Part shown: piece by piece, positions 28,414 through 37,698 of the stretch
Layout of the letters: every line of letters begins with the position of its first letter
Position numbering within the stretch: position 1 is the first letter of the stretch
Origin: Hathewaya histolytica
Lineage (GTDB): Bacteria > Bacillota > Clostridia > Clostridiales > Clostridiaceae
Direction: 5' to 3'
Length of the DNA: 64,000 bases
Assembly: GCF_901482605.1 (NCBI RefSeq)
Contig: NZ_LR590481.1
Location: 2,046,001 to 2,110,000 of the forward strand
Made by a program: the position numbers and the translations under genes
Notes under the pieces: model-generated
The model's input: the letters and a program-made list of their open reading frames with translations, nothing else
Database searches by the model: none
What the model was told of the DNA's origin: nothing

Positions 28414-28540
28414 CACTTTACCTCCCATTTGTATAACTTATTAATTATTTTGTATAAAAGTTTCCCTCATTAATTATAAAACAGCTTTTAGAATATATCT
28501 AGTGAGTTATCTAGTTTTTTTAACTTTCACAGTAAATTAA

Positions 28541-28583
28541 AATTATAAAACCTGCATTTTAGTTATTAGCAGGTTTTATAATT
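28541..28583 (-). terminator. Rho-independent terminator of the NhaC-type antiporter gene
   Basis: A perfect 15-bp stem AATTATAAAACCTGC and complement around a 13-nt loop, overlapping nothing but the spacer just after the minus-strand stop. Confidence 0.82.
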
Positions 28584-28589
28584 TATATT

Positions 28590-29933
28590 CTATTTTACAA
28601 TAGAGAATTTTTCTGTTTTTTCATTAAGCTTTGTATTCTTATCTTTTGGAAAACCAACTATTATACAAATTACAGATACTATACACATAAGATAAGGATA
28701 ATGCAAGTATCTCATTATTTCTATTGGTGATATCTTTGAGAGAGTAGATGCTAATAATAACTGTGCACCATATGGAATAATACCTTGAACTGCATTAGAA
28801 AATATGTCTAGTATACTTGCTGTCTTAGCTGGACTTATTCCATATTCCTCACTTACATTTTTAGCTATAGAACCTGTAATTACAATTGATACTGTATTAT
28901 TAGCTGTACAAAGATTTACTAAACTTACCAAGAAGGCTATACCAAGTTCAGCGCCTCTCCTACTCTTCATGTTCTTACTAATTATGTATAACATGTAATC
29001 AATTCCACCATTATGACTTATTATCTGGACTAATCCTGCAACTAACATAGATATTATTATAAGTTCTGACATACCTAAAATTCCTTCATTAGCTGCTTTT
29101 AAAAATTCCCATACTCCAAAAGATTTGGTTGCAAGCCCTATAATACCTGCAAGCCCAACCCCTGTAACTAATACAGTAAGAACGTTTATTCCAGATAATG
29201 CTCCAACTAATACCACTATGTATGGAACTACTTTTATTAAACTATATTCATAATTACCTGTTAAATTAACTTTAGCACCTTTAGTCATAAATATTAATAT
29301 CATTGTAGTTATAATAACAGAAGGAATCACCATATATAAGTTTATCTTAAATTTTTCCTTCAAATTAGTACCTTGTGTCCTAACAGCTGCTATGGTTGTA
29401 TCTGAAAGCATTGATAGGTTGTCCCCAAACATTGATCCTCCAACAACAGCCCCTATAGCTAAGGCATTTGATACTCCTATTTTCTCTGCTATACCTAATG
29501 CAATAGGTGCAAGTGCTGCTATAGTCCCCATGGATGTACCAATTGATAGTGAAATAAAACATGAAATTAAAAACACACCTGCAATTAAAATATTACTCGG
29601 TAAAAATTTTAACCCTATATTTACTGTAGATTCTACGGATCCCATAGATTTGGCTACACTTGCAAAAGCACCTGAAAAGATAAAGATAAGAATCATTATT
29701 ATAATATCTAAATTTCCCGCACCTTTAGCAAATAACTCCAACTTAGTATCTATAGATTCCTTTCTATTCATTATAAAGGCTACTATACATGCTGCTAAAA
29801 GAGCTATAATAACAGGCATTTTATAAAAGTCAGCTGTTATTATAGATGTTGCAAGATATAGAACTAAAAATACTAACATTGGTAATAATGCTATGGGGTT
29901 CCCTTTTGAGTTTTTTCCTTTCCCTATACTCAT
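28590..29933 (-). CDS. Na+/H+ antiporter, NhaC family
   Basis: 447 residues with about eleven to twelve membrane helices. The NhaC-family core is seen in SLSIGTSMGTIAALAPIALGIAE and GAVVGGSMFGDNLSMLSDTTIAAV, whose Asp and Ser/Thr residues line the ion path, and near the end in TANNTVSIVITGSIAK. NhaC proteins exchange Na+ for H+, though some relatives carry organic acids or amino acids. The start ATG (29933) has no Shine-Dalgarno within normal distance; AGGAGG lies 34 nt upstream with a hairpin between. No in-frame ATG, GTG or TTG lies nearer the Shine-Dalgarno. Confidence 0.88.
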   Translation of the reverse strand: MSIGKGKNSKGNPIALLPMLVFLVLYLATSIITADFYKMPVIIALLAACIVAFIMNRKESIDTKLELFAKGAGNLDIIIMILIFIFSGAFASVAKSMGSVESTVNIGLKFLPSNILIAGVFLISCFISLSIGTSMGTIAALAPIALGIAEKIGVSNALAIGAVVGGSMFGDNLSMLSDTTIAAVRTQGTNLKEKFKINLYMVIPSVIITTMILIFMTKGAKVNLTGNYEYSLIKVVPYIVVLVGALSGINVLTVLVTGVGLAGIIGLATKSFGVWEFLKAANEGILGMSELIIISMLVAGLVQIISHNGGIDYMLYIISKNMKSRRGAELGIAFLVSLVNLCTANNTVSIVITGSIAKNVSEEYGISPAKTASILDIFSNAVQGIIPYGAQLLLASTLSKISPIEIMRYLHYPYLMCIVSVICIIVGFPKDKNTKLNEKTEKFSIVK

Positions 29934-29973
29934 AATATCATTTAGTCTGTATAAGACTAAATATTCACCTCCT
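29934..29973 (-). promoter_or_regulatory. Hairpin-bridged ribosome binding site of the NhaC-type antiporter gene
   Basis: AGGAGG occupies 29973-29968, the start codon 29933-29931. Between them ATTTAGTC/GACTAAAT forms an 8-bp stem with a 7-nt loop (29962-29940). Removing the hairpin leaves TGAAT plus GATATT, an effective spacing of 11 nt. The architecture is read from the sequence; the function is inferred. Confidence 0.65.
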
Positions 29974-30353
29974 ATGTATATGTATATTAAATAATGTTAC
30001 TAAAAACTATATCATATACCAATAAAGTGAAATAGTATTATTAATTAAATGTATAGCTAAATATTAACTATAGATTTAACTTATATATTATACATTTATA
30101 CAGAATATTAAAACTTTTTTATAATTTATTCAATTTCTTATTTACATGTTAAATTAATTATGGTATCCTTATAATTACAAATACAACTTTACGTTATTTT
30201 CAGAATATTAAAAATATACCGCAAAATAACTTAAAGTTTCCTCATCACATCATATTAAGTCATAAACTTATTCAATGCCCCCCATTATAATAATGGATGA
30301 ATAGGAATTGACATTAATAATTAAAAGCTCCTTAAACTTTAAGGAGCTATTTT
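29974..30353. other. Intergenic leader region upstream of the NhaC-type antiporter gene
   Basis: AT-rich, no ORF. It holds an inverted repeat at 30187-30236 (CTTTACGTTATTTT with one mismatch to the complement of AAAATAACTTAAAG, 22-nt spacer), and the tcdA terminator at 30325-30348. The antiporter promoter must lie here. No recognised riboswitch. Confidence 0.4.
30325..30348 (-). terminator. Rho-independent terminator after tcdA
   Basis: AGCTCCTT/AAGGAGCT stem with a 7-nt loop, 5 bases after the tcdA stop, followed by TTTTAATT on the minus strand. Confidence 0.75.
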
Positions 30354-31115
30354 TTATAGATATTCTTTTATTATTTCTTTTATAACCTCTCCACCAATTA
30401 TCATACCTGCCACAGGTGGTACAAAAGATATACTTGCAGGAGTTTGCCTCTTAGTCGGCCGTTTTTCACTTGCATTATTACTTATGCACACTTCTTTACT
30501 AGTAATTACATCTTCAACTTTAGGTTTTCTAGGTGTCTCTTCTGAATAAAGAACTTTTACCTTTTCTATACCTCTTTTTCTTAATTCATGTCTCATTACT
30601 TTTGCTAAAGGACATATTTTAGTTTTATTTAAGGTTGTAACCTTAAACTTAGTTGGATCTAATTTATTACCTGTTCCCATTGAACTTATAATATTTATAT
30701 TGTTTTTAACACAGTATTCTATTACATCAATTTTTGAAGAAACTGTATCTATTGCATCTATAACATAATCTACATCTGTAGGTATAATATCCTTCATATT
30801 ATCTTTATTTATAAAACGTTGATAAATATCAACATTACATTTAGGATTTATGCTTAAAATTCTTTCTCTCATGACCTCTACTTTAGGTTTATCAATAGTA
30901 TTATAGTTTGCAATAACTTGCCTATTAATATTAGTAACACAAACTGTATCAACATCAACTAATATTAAATTCCCTACTCCTGATCTTGTTAAAGCTTCTG
31001 TTGCAAAACTACCTACTCCGCCTATCCCTAGTACAACTACTTTAGAATTCTTAAGTTTATTTAGTGCTTCTTTGCCTACTAAAAGTTCTGTTCTTGATAA
31101 TGAATGTTTCACCAT
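30354..31115 (-). CDS. tcdA: tRNA threonylcarbamoyladenosine dehydratase (ThiF/E1-like)
   Basis: 253 residues of the E1-like ThiF/MoeB superfamily. ATP-binding motif VLGIGGVGSFATEALTRSG at residues 29-47, followed by LVDVDTVCVTNINRQ; the conserved DAIDTVSSKI segment and catalytic-type cysteine in KICPLAKVMRHELR place it with TcdA (YgdL), which cyclises t6A at tRNA position 37 to ct6A. It lies 32 bases downstream of telA on the same strand and is probably cotranscribed. RBS AAGGGAAG. Confidence 0.9.
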   Translation of the reverse strand: MVKHSLSRTELLVGKEALNKLKNSKVVVLGIGGVGSFATEALTRSGVGNLILVDVDTVCVTNINRQVIANYNTIDKPKVEVMRERILSINPKCNVDIYQRFINKDNMKDIIPTDVDYVIDAIDTVSSKIDVIEYCVKNNINIISSMGTGNKLDPTKFKVTTLNKTKICPLAKVMRHELRKRGIEKVKVLYSEETPRKPKVEDVITSKEVCISNNASEKRPTKRQTPASISFVPPVAGMIIGGEVIKEIIKEYL

Positions 31116-31147
31116 GCTATCTTCCCTTCAGCTAATCTATTTATAAT

Positions 31148-32242
31148 CTAGACTATAGATTTTTCTTTCATTTGTTCTTGCATATCTCTTATTTTTACTA
31201 AACTTTCTTCTCTGTTCTTCTTATTATCTTCCTCTATTTGTTTTGTTTCTTCTATTCCTTGCATTATAGTGTTCCAAGTTTGTTCTAAAGTTTCAATCTT
31301 AACACTTGATGATCCTGCAAGTTTTGCTATATCCACACTCTGATTCTTTATATTCTCTGCATTTTTTATAAGAAGTTCATTTGTAGTTTTATCCAATTCA
31401 CTTAAAGAATCTGCCACAAGTTTTTGCCTTTTTAAAGCTACTGCCTGAATAATACCATTTTTAAATACTGGTATAGTTACCACAAAGGCAGAATGAATTT
31501 TAGATACAAGCTTATAGTTACCTTTTTGAATAATTCTAATCTGTGGAGCAGTTTGAAGGGATACGACTTTTCCCATCTCTAGGTCATATATTCTTTGCTT
31601 TAAAAGCTCTAAAGAATTCTTCATATTCTCCACATTTATAATATCCATCTGATCTCCACTATCTGCTGCCTTTTTTTCTAATTTAGGAAGAAGATTTTCT
31701 TCTATGTCATGTTCAATAATTTTACCAGCTGCTATATACTTTTCTAATTCTCTATAATAATGAACATTTTCTTCATACATGGCATCTAACATGATATTAA
31801 CATCATTTATATCTTTTTTATAACCTGTTAATTGCGTATATATAGTATCTATTTCTCCCCCTATGGTTTTATATTTACCCATAAGCTTTTCTATGGCTTT
31901 TGAAGGTGAATTAAATAATCTTTGAAAAAACCCTTGTTTTTCTTCTATAAAATCATTTTTATCAAATTTCTTCATAATTGAAGTTAGTTGTTTTATCATT
32001 TCACTAGAACCTTCAACACTAGAAGTTTTTATACTTTTTAATATTCTATCTGAAAACTCAGCTATTTTATTAGCAGGTTCATTACCAAAATCCAAAATAG
32101 CATTTCCGTCATTAATATTTATTTTTGTGGTAAGAGCCATAACTTCCTTTGAGTCCTGTAACTCCTCTTTAAATTTATTTGCAACATCTTTCATATCATC
32201 TTCTTTAATTTCAATAATTGAATTATCTATATTATTCTCCAT
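31148..32242 (-). CDS. TelA family toxic-anion resistance protein (YceH-like)
   Basis: 364 residues, largely alpha-helical. The TelA/KlaA domain runs through most of the protein: FFQRLFNSPSKAIEKLMGKYKTI, VNIMLDAMYEENVHYYRELEKYI and the central LQTAPQIRIIQKGNYKLVSKI are characteristic. TelA proteins occur in Ter-type stress systems; direct tellurite resistance is shown only for some members. It follows the YceG-like gene by 17 bases, as yceG-yceH do in Bacillus subtilis. RBS GGGAGGAA. Confidence 0.88.
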   Translation of the reverse strand: MENNIDNSIIEIKEDDMKDVANKFKEELQDSKEVMALTTKININDGNAILDFGNEPANKIAEFSDRILKSIKTSSVEGSSEMIKQLTSIMKKFDKNDFIEEKQGFFQRLFNSPSKAIEKLMGKYKTIGGEIDTIYTQLTGYKKDINDVNIMLDAMYEENVHYYRELEKYIAAGKIIEHDIEENLLPKLEKKAADSGDQMDIINVENMKNSLELLKQRIYDLEMGKVVSLQTAPQIRIIQKGNYKLVSKIHSAFVVTIPVFKNGIIQAVALKRQKLVADSLSELDKTTNELLIKNAENIKNQSVDIAKLAGSSSVKIETLEQTWNTIMQGIEETKQIEEDNKKNREESLVKIRDMQEQMKEKSIV

Positions 32243-32259
32243 AGAACATTCCTCCCAAA

Positions 32260-33888
32260 TTAAAATCCAAATATTCTTTGAAATATTCCTTTTTTCTTTT
32301 CTTTTGGTTTTCTAAATCCTAAATTAAACCTCATCTTATCTAAGGTATGTGTATCGTATAAATCTTCATATATATAGTTCTCAATATCACTGTAACCAGA
32401 TGGATTAAATACAAATATATCAATACCCATATAGTTTAATAATGTTAGAAGGACACAATCTTCCATAGATACATTTCCATTTTGTTCATTATTATATATA
32501 ACTATTTTAGGAATTGCTCCTGTATAATCAAAGGACTGTAGAAGTTCTTGAAATTTTTTATCTATACTACTTATTAATACAGAAAATATCTCTACTTGAA
32601 AATCTCTAGCTTTTTCATTTTGCTTATTATATATTACAGGATTCAAGCAAAGTTCCTTTATAGCTTCTCCTAAAGCTCTTTGCATCCCCATCCTTAATTC
32701 TCCATAACGCCACCATGAAGAATTTATCATTTTATTTACGTCGAAATATAGACTATCTTTAGGATAAACTTCATTAAACTTACTATATTCTAAATGAATA
32801 TAGTCTATAATAGGTAACTTATCTACAAAAATAGTATTTTTCTCATTTATTATATTATCTATAAGTCTAAAGTAATCTTCCCCATTTTCTTTAGTACCTA
32901 TTATCTTACCAAATATATTAGGAATATATACTGTGTCATTTTCAACCTTCCATCCCTGTCTCATACTTCCAGGCTCTTTCATCCATATAAATATCTCTTC
33001 AAAAGTGGTTTTTAAGGTAATAGGTTTTACTTTATACTCTGAAAACTGCCAAGGTCTATAAAAATTACCCTTATCATTATATAATATTCTATCTAATTCC
33101 TCTTTAGCACCATAGGCTACAGTACCAATTCTTTCAGTAAAAGTTTTTGGTAATTCTTTTATACTACAACGTTTTGAATATATGACTTCTCTTGAAAAAG
33201 TATTGTTGGGATCAACTTTTTTGAAAACCTCATCATCCTCTGTACAAAAGTATAATACATCTATTCCTAGCGTCCAAAGTAATATCAAAAATAAACTCTC
33301 TTCCTCATATACCTTACCGTAATAAATCACTTTAGGATTAAGTTCCTCATAATCATAATTGACTGTTAAATCAGGAATATAAAAATTTGCCCAATATATT
33401 AAGTAAGCTAAAATTTCATTTAATTTTACTTCACCCTTAGCTATATTTTTATAATATTCTAATACTACTTTCAAATTATTTTTTACTTGTTCCCCAAAAT
33501 ATAAATTATTAAATCCCTTTAAAAGAGAGTTCTGATCTACTTTTTGCATTAAAAATCCTATATCATTAGTTAAACTCCCTTCCTTTATATTACAAAGTAC
33601 ACTTTGAATTTTAACTCCGATATCCTTTGTAAAACCATTGGAAACATTTAAATATAGCGGTCCTAGAAACATAAGTTCTTTATGAAGTCTTAAAATTTCA
33701 TCATAATAAGCTTCTTCATCTTCTTTTATGCCAATAAATCTATAAAAATATGCTGGTAGTTTAACCACATTAGAATTTAATTTATAACCCTTTCTATGTG
33801 TTAAAGGTGTCTTTAATGCCTCCCAGATTTTATCATCCAATTCTAAATTCGTAGCATTTATTTGTATATTACTTAATCTAGCTTTCAT
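32260..33888 (-). CDS. YceG-like (Ter-associated) protein with internal duplication
   Basis: 542 residues from ATG at 33888 (GGGTGA upstream; an in-frame TTG two codons earlier is also possible). The protein has two copies of one module: N-terminal WEALKTPLTHRKGYKLN...PAYFYRFIGIKEDEEAYYDE and, near residue 300, EEIFIWMKEPGSMRQGWKVE...PNIFGKIIGTKENGEDYF. This matches the YceG_bac family encoded beside TelA in Firmicutes stress clusters, where a role in a TerD-linked response has been proposed. No TerD, TerC or YceF-like protein is in the window, so only the YceG-TelA core is present. Molecular activity unknown. Confidence 0.82.
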   Translation of the reverse strand: MKARLSNIQINATNLELDDKIWEALKTPLTHRKGYKLNSNVVKLPAYFYRFIGIKEDEEAYYDEILRLHKELMFLGPLYLNVSNGFTKDIGVKIQSVLCNIKEGSLTNDIGFLMQKVDQNSLLKGFNNLYFGEQVKNNLKVVLEYYKNIAKGEVKLNEILAYLIYWANFYIPDLTVNYDYEELNPKVIYYGKVYEEESLFLILLWTLGIDVLYFCTEDDEVFKKVDPNNTFSREVIYSKRCSIKELPKTFTERIGTVAYGAKEELDRILYNDKGNFYRPWQFSEYKVKPITLKTTFEEIFIWMKEPGSMRQGWKVENDTVYIPNIFGKIIGTKENGEDYFRLIDNIINEKNTIFVDKLPIIDYIHLEYSKFNEVYPKDSLYFDVNKMINSSWWRYGELRMGMQRALGEAIKELCLNPVIYNKQNEKARDFQVEIFSVLISSIDKKFQELLQSFDYTGAIPKIVIYNNEQNGNVSMEDCVLLTLLNYMGIDIFVFNPSGYSDIENYIYEDLYDTHTLDKMRFNLGFRKPKEKKKGIFQRIFGF

Positions 33889-34019
33889 AATCAACTTTTC
33901 ACCCTTTAAATACCTATGATTTTATATTATATAGTATATCATATTAACTACTAATAATTAATGAAATATTGTCTTAATTTTATTGAGAAACTTATTAAGA
34001 TATTTTTGATTGTTATGTA

Positions 34020-34050
34020 AAACCCCACTAGGTTTAACCTAGTAGGGTTT
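34020..34050 (-). terminator. Rho-independent terminator of the SPFH/NfeD operon
   Basis: Stem AAACCCCACTAGG / CCTAGTAGGGTTT (one mismatch), 14 bases after the SPFH stop, with TTTT following on the minus strand. Confidence 0.82.
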
Positions 34051-34063
34051 ATTATTTTAATAT

Positions 34064-35008
34064 TTACTTTTGTTTTTCACTTTTTAATACATCAGCCATA
34101 GCTGCTATGCTACCTAAACTTGATAAAGCTTCATTAGGTAATATTAATTTATTTGCAGGATTAGTTGCCATTTCTTTTAAGGCTTCAATTTGCTTTAATG
34201 CAATTACAGTTTCATTTGTTCCAGATTCGATTATAGCTTTATTAACTTTAACTATAGCATCTGCTTCTGCTTTTGATATAGCTTCTATAGCTCTTGCCTT
34301 ACCTTCTGCCTCTAATAATTGTGATTCTTTAAGACCTTCTGCTTTTCTAATATTAGCCTCCTTAGCTGCCTCAGCTTCAAGTATCTTAGCTTGTTTTTCT
34401 CCTTCAGCTCTAGCAATTTCACTTTGCTTTTGTCCTTCTGCTTGAAGTATCAATGCTCTTTTATCTCTTTCAGCTCTCATTTGCTTTTCCATAGCTTCTT
34501 GTATTTCAGCTGGAGGAATTATATTTTTTATTTCTACAGAAAGAATTTTAATTCCATATTCATCTGTAATTTCATCTATTATTTCTAAAAGTTTAGAGTT
34601 AATTCTATCTCTTCCTGATAATACTTCATCTAATGTCATATCACCAACTATGTTTCTCATATTAGTAATTGTAGAATATATTATACCTGATTTATAATCT
34701 TCAATATTGTAAACTGCATCCTTTGAATTTATTACTCTATAAAATATAACATTATCTATAGATATTTTAACATTATCCTTAGTTATAACGCTTTGAGGTT
34801 GGATATCTAAAATTTGTTGCTTTGTAGAAATTCTCTTTCTCACAAAATCAGCAAATGGTATAGTTGTATGCCACCCTGGCTCTAAAGTTCTATTATATTG
34901 CCCAAATCTTTCTACTATATAAACATAACCTGTGTTAACTACTTTTATTGAAGACAATACTGTCAATCCAACAAAAACTAAAATAACTATAAGTATTATT
35001 GGTCCCAT
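34064..35008 (-). CDS. SPFH/band-7 (stomatin-like) membrane protein
   Basis: 314 residues. One N-terminal membrane helix (IILIVILVFVGLTVLSSI) is followed by a band-7 domain beginning YVYIVERFGQYNRTLEPGWH, then a long coiled-coil of repeated Ala/Glu/Lys heptads (about 180-260), and a hydrophobic C-terminal end. Proteins of this type form oligomeric scaffolds that organise membrane microdomains and modulate proteases. Downstream partner of NfeD: the two genes are 12 bases apart, a conserved pair. RBS TAGGAGGG. Confidence 0.93.
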   Translation of the reverse strand: MGPIILIVILVFVGLTVLSSIKVVNTGYVYIVERFGQYNRTLEPGWHTTIPFADFVRKRISTKQQILDIQPQSVITKDNVKISIDNVIFYRVINSKDAVYNIEDYKSGIIYSTITNMRNIVGDMTLDEVLSGRDRINSKLLEIIDEITDEYGIKILSVEIKNIIPPAEIQEAMEKQMRAERDKRALILQAEGQKQSEIARAEGEKQAKILEAEAAKEANIRKAEGLKESQLLEAEGKARAIEAISKAEADAIVKVNKAIIESGTNETVIALKQIEALKEMATNPANKLILPNEALSSLGSIAAMADVLKSEKQK

Positions 35009-35020
35009 AACTATTCCCTC

Positions 35021-35461
35021 CTAGTTTATTTCCTTTAAATTTTTAATTATTAACTTATTTCCTTCTATACCCACTATTATAAACCTATTACCTTTTTCTA
35101 TCACTCCCCCTTTATTTACAACAGTCCAGTATACACCATTTATTTTTATATTAGATTTTAATTTTATAACTTCCTCTGCTGTAAACTCTCTTCCTATATA
35201 GCTCTGTTCCATAGTTTTTACCTTTTCACTTGATCTTTTATTAAACTTTTTAGCCAATGGATATCCCAAGACTAATCCGATTAAACTTGTTACTATAAAA
35301 ATAATAATTTGAGGTGTGCTTCCAAGTCCAAAACTTAAAGCTATTAATGAAAATATCGATCCTATACTAAACCAAACAAATAATATGGAACTTGTAAATA
35401 CATCTATAAAAAGTGTAGATAAAGCTATTATTATCCAAATAGTAAACATACTCCACTCCAT
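35021..35461 (-). CDS. NfeD family membrane protein
   Basis: 146 residues: about four membrane helices (to residue 70) followed by an OB-fold domain (about 85-143; YIGREFTAEEVIKLKSNIKI and RFIIVGIEGNKLIIKNL). This is the short NfeD1b-type partner of SPFH proteins, lacking the ClpP-like protease domain. It precedes the SPFH gene in a two-gene operon. RBS GGGAGGTGAT. Confidence 0.9.
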   Translation of the reverse strand: MEWSMFTIWIIIALSTLFIDVFTSSILFVWFSIGSIFSLIALSFGLGSTPQIIIFIVTSLIGLVLGYPLAKKFNKRSSEKVKTMEQSYIGREFTAEEVIKLKSNIKINGVYWTVVNKGGVIEKGNRFIIVGIEGNKLIIKNLKEIN

Positions 35462-35674
35462 TATATCACCTCCCTAAAATATATTTTCATGGTTTAATTT
35501 GTTATATTAATAATACAGTATTTTAATTCTTTTTAAAAGTTTTATTTTCACCCTAAAAGTAATATTAAATACCCCTTAATACGTTTTTCCTAATTCTATA
35601 TCCTTTTTTCTTAAATAATCTATTCTTTATAAAATATTAATTTCCTCTATATAATACTATATAATAATCTTCAG

Positions 35675-35683
35675 TGGTATAAT
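35675..35683 (+). promoter_or_regulatory. Extended -10 promoter element upstream of nadE
   Basis: TGGTATAAT is an extended -10 hexamer (TG, one base, TATAAT) 64 bases upstream of the nadE start. No clear -35 is visible, which is acceptable for extended -10 promoters. Confidence 0.5.
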
Positions 35684-35747
35684 AAGTGAAATGCTAGTTT
35701 TTCGTATGTTATAAAAATCCGTTTTATAAGAAAGGTAGTGAATTATT

Positions 35748-37670
35748 ATGAAAATTCCTTTTATAAAAGTAGCTACTGCATGTCCTAAAACAAAGGTTGC
35801 AGAGATAAGTTATAATTTAGAAAATTTAAATATTTGTATACAAGATGCGCTTAAAAACGAGGCTAAATTAGTTGTTTTTCCAGAACTATGCACTACTTCC
35901 TATACTTGCTCAGATTTATTTTTTCAAAACAAACTCATAGAAGAATCAAATAAAGCTTTACATAAATTATGTGAGATTTCTTTAAATAAAGATATGATAA
36001 TTTCTATTGGCGCACCTATTTTACATGAGGATAACTTGTATAATTGCGCTGTAATTATTTTTGAAGGTACTATTCTAGGTATCGTCCCTAAAAGTTATCT
36101 GCCTAATTATAGTGAATTTTATGAAAAGCGTTGGTTTACAGAAGGATTAAATATTAAAAGCTCTTCTGTGGATTTATATTTTCAAGAAAACATACCTTTT
36201 GGTACAGATTTAATTTTTAAATATAAAAATGTAAAAATATCATATGAAATATGTGAAGACTTGTGGGTTACAATTCCACCTAGCTCATATTCAGCTTTGG
36301 ATGGGGCAAATATTATTTGTAATCTATCTGCTTCTAATGAACTCGTAAGTAAATCTACTTATAGAAAGAGTCTTGTTGAAAACCAAAGTGCTCGCTGTAT
36401 GTGTGCTTATATATACTCCTCTTCAGGTGTACATGAATCTTCCACAGACTTATGCTTTAGTGGTCATTTAATTATATCAGAAAATGGATCTATATTAAAT
36501 GAGAATAAAAGGTTCAATCGTGATAACGAAGTTATCTATTCTATAATTGATTTAGAAAAATTAGCATCGGAAAGAAGAAAAAATACTAGTTTTAAAAAGA
36601 ATTATTCAAATACTAATTTAAGTTTTAGACAAATAACATTTGAATTTAGGAATACATCAATAAAAAACTTTGATCGAATTATTAATAAACATCCTTTTAT
36701 TCCAAGTAATGAAAAACTTATGAATGATCGTTTTGAAGAAATTTTAAATATTCAAAGTAATGCTTTGGCAAAACGATTAGAACATACCAATATAAATAAA
36801 GCTATATTAGGCATTTCTGGAGGACTTGATTCCACTCTAGCACTTATTGTGGTAATTAAAACTTTTGATATGCTAAAAGTATCTCGTAAAAATATTTTTG
36901 CCATAACCATGCCTGGATTCGGTACTACTGATAGAACTTATAATAATGCCCTAGATTTATGTGAAACTTTAGGAGTTACGTTAAAAGAAATTAATATAGT
37001 AGATGCATGTATTCAACATTTTAAAGATATTGACCATGATAGGGAAATCCATGATGTGACTTATGAAAATGTTCAAGCAAGAGAAAGAACTCAAATTCTA
37101 ATGGACATTGCTAATAAAAATAATGCGCTTTTAATAGGAACTGGAGATTTATCTGAATTAGCCTTAGGTTGGTGTACTTATAATGGAGACCATATGTCTA
37201 TGTACTCTGTAAACTCCTCTATACCTAAAACTTTAGTTAGGTATATAGTTAATTATGCTTCTATGCATTCAGAAGAATTTAAAGATTGTAGAGATATATT
37301 ACAAGATATCTTAGATACGCCTGTTAGTCCAGAACTACTGCCTAAGGATAGTAATGGAGATATAATTCAAAAAACAGAGTATATTGTTGGACCTTACGAA
37401 TTACATGACTTTTTCCTATATCATTTTATGAAAGAAGGGGCATCACCTGAAAGAATTTATTTTTTAGCAAAACATGCTTTCAAAAAAGATTATGATGAAA
37501 ATACTATTAAAAAGTGGTTAGATAAATTCTTATTTAGATTCTTTACTCAACAATTTAAACGTTCAGCATTGCCTGATGGGCCAAAGGTCGGAAGTATAAG
37601 CTTATCTCCAAGGGGAGATTTAAAAATGCCTTCTGACAGTAGCTATGTTGACTTTCTAAACTATAAATAA
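35748..37670 (+). CDS. nadE: Glutamine-dependent NAD+ synthetase
   Basis: 640 residues in two domains. The N-terminal nitrilase-type glutaminase (about 1-280) has the Glu-Lys-Cys triad in VFPELCTT, IVPKSYLPNYSEFYEKRWF and SYEICEDLW. The C-terminal NAD synthetase has the ATP pyrophosphatase P-loop LGISGGLDSTLAL near residue 354 and TGDLSELALGWCTYNGDH. It amidates deamido-NAD with ammonia from glutamine, the last step of the pathway begun by nadABC at 14-17 kb. No NiaR-like palindrome precedes it, so it is probably not in that regulon. RBS AAAGGTAG. Confidence 0.95.
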   Translation: MKIPFIKVATACPKTKVAEISYNLENLNICIQDALKNEAKLVVFPELCTTSYTCSDLFFQNKLIEESNKALHKLCEISLNKDMIISIGAPILHEDNLYNCAVIIFEGTILGIVPKSYLPNYSEFYEKRWFTEGLNIKSSSVDLYFQENIPFGTDLIFKYKNVKISYEICEDLWVTIPPSSYSALDGANIICNLSASNELVSKSTYRKSLVENQSARCMCAYIYSSSGVHESSTDLCFSGHLIISENGSILNENKRFNRDNEVIYSIIDLEKLASERRKNTSFKKNYSNTNLSFRQITFEFRNTSIKNFDRIINKHPFIPSNEKLMNDRFEEILNIQSNALAKRLEHTNINKAILGISGGLDSTLALIVVIKTFDMLKVSRKNIFAITMPGFGTTDRTYNNALDLCETLGVTLKEINIVDACIQHFKDIDHDREIHDVTYENVQARERTQILMDIANKNNALLIGTGDLSELALGWCTYNGDHMSMYSVNSSIPKTLVRYIVNYASMHSEEFKDCRDILQDILDTPVSPELLPKDSNGDIIQKTEYIVGPYELHDFFLYHFMKEGASPERIYFLAKHAFKKDYDENTIKKWLDKFLFRFFTQQFKRSALPDGPKVGSISLSPRGDLKMPSDSSYVDFLNYK

Positions 37671-37675
37671 AAATT

Positions 37676-37698
37676 AGGAGCAGCTTTATACTGCTCCT
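37676..37698. terminator. Bidirectional terminator between nadE and yaaR
   Basis: AGGAGCAG/CTGCTCCT stem with a 7-nt loop; the minus direction has a following TTTTTATTT run, the plus direction only weak T content. Confidence 0.75.

Noticed and set aside
29392-29826. 144-codon plus-strand open frame
   Set aside because: It is antisense to the well-supported NhaC-type antiporter, has no RBS, and its residue pattern is that of a reverse reading of membrane helices.
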